Assembly (NCBI RefSeq): GCF_963860125.1
Contig: NZ_CAWLFA010000004.1
Coordinates: forward strand, 1 to 31,972
Length of the DNA: 31,972 bases
From: Picosynechococcus sp. PCC 7002
GTDB lineage: Bacteria > Cyanobacteriota > Cyanobacteriia > Cyanobacteriales > MRBY01
Reading direction: 5' to 3'
Shown: positions 31,916 to 31,972 of the stretch, piece by piece
Position numbering within the stretch: the first letter of the stretch is position 1
How the letters are laid out: every line of letters begins with the position of its first letter
Notes under the pieces: generated by a model
What the model was told of the DNA's origin: nothing
Databases searched by the model: none
What the model saw: only the letters and a program-made list of their open reading frames with translations
Made by a program: the position numbers and the translations under genes

Positions 31916-31972
31916 TTTACAAATCACGTACAATCGAATTATCTTTAAAACCAGACAACCAGATAGCCAGAA
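31916..31972 (+). promoter_or_regulatory. Probable parA promoter and proximal operator octads
   Basis: TTTACA (31916-31921) and TATCTT (31940-31945), 18 bp apart, form a plausible promoter reading off the end of the window into parA at base 1. Directly after it, ACCAGA (31950), ACCAGA (31958) and GCCAGA (31966) lie at 8-bp steps in the transcribed leader. Binding of the small partition protein here would repress parA, as is usual for type Ib systems. This assumes a circular molecule. Confidence 0.6.

Overview
This window looks like one complete circular cyanobacterial plasmid of 31,972 bp, opened at the start codon of parA. The parA promoter and its operator repeats sit at the far right end and read into base 1. 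The moderate GC content, the many copies of the HIP1-like octamer GCGATCGC, the type I-D CRISPR-Cas genes and the replication protein all point to a cyanobacterium. From memory, unverified, the length equals that given for plasmid pAQ4 of Picosynechococcus (Synechococcus) sp. PCC 7002. There are no rRNA or tRNA genes and no core metabolism.

Layout. 1-841: parA and a frameshifted parB-like gene, with arrays of an 8-bp operator motif partly inside their coding sequences. 1276-1904: a toxin-antitoxin pair with a PIN-domain toxin. 2160-3338: an intact IS4-family element with a 9-bp target duplication. 7717-3673 (minus): an operon for a cobalt-type nitrile hydratase with a CobW-type metallochaperone, a DUF1097 membrane protein, the beta and alpha subunits, an accessory protein and a HupE/UreJ-type metal permease, closed by a terminator. 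10641-8734 (minus): an actin-like (ParM/StbA-type) segregation operon, flanked by about 300 bp of imperfect inverted repeat. 11960-11279 (minus): HigBA.

12085-15035: a CRISPR array of 41 repeats, followed by a complete type I-D cas locus on the minus strand: cas2, cas1, cas4, cas6, csc1, csc2, cas10d (with a likely internally translated Cas11d) and cas3. Upstream of it come a small unknown ORF, a solitary CRISPR-repeat-like sequence and a divergent WYL regulator. 26975-28945: a primase-like replication protein whose start region appears to be covered by a short antisense RNA. 28962-29914: a truncated IS256-type transposase next to a second PIN toxin pair. 30423-31292: a tyrosine recombinase. 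31377-31742: a small membrane-anchored protein.

How it works together. The plasmid carries a replication gene, two partition systems, three addiction modules and a recombinase for maintenance. Its cargo is an immune system and a nitrile-hydrating enzyme.

The most notable finding is at 25464-25535. A lone repeat-like sequence ends in the type I-D crRNA handle. It is followed by a pseudo-spacer that matches 16 of its first 19 bases to a site about 100 bp away, upstream of the cas genes, with a GTN-type PAM. Two of the three mismatches fall at positions 6 and 12, which type I effectors tolerate. This looks like a crRNA-like RNA that lets the type I-D effector repress its own operon.
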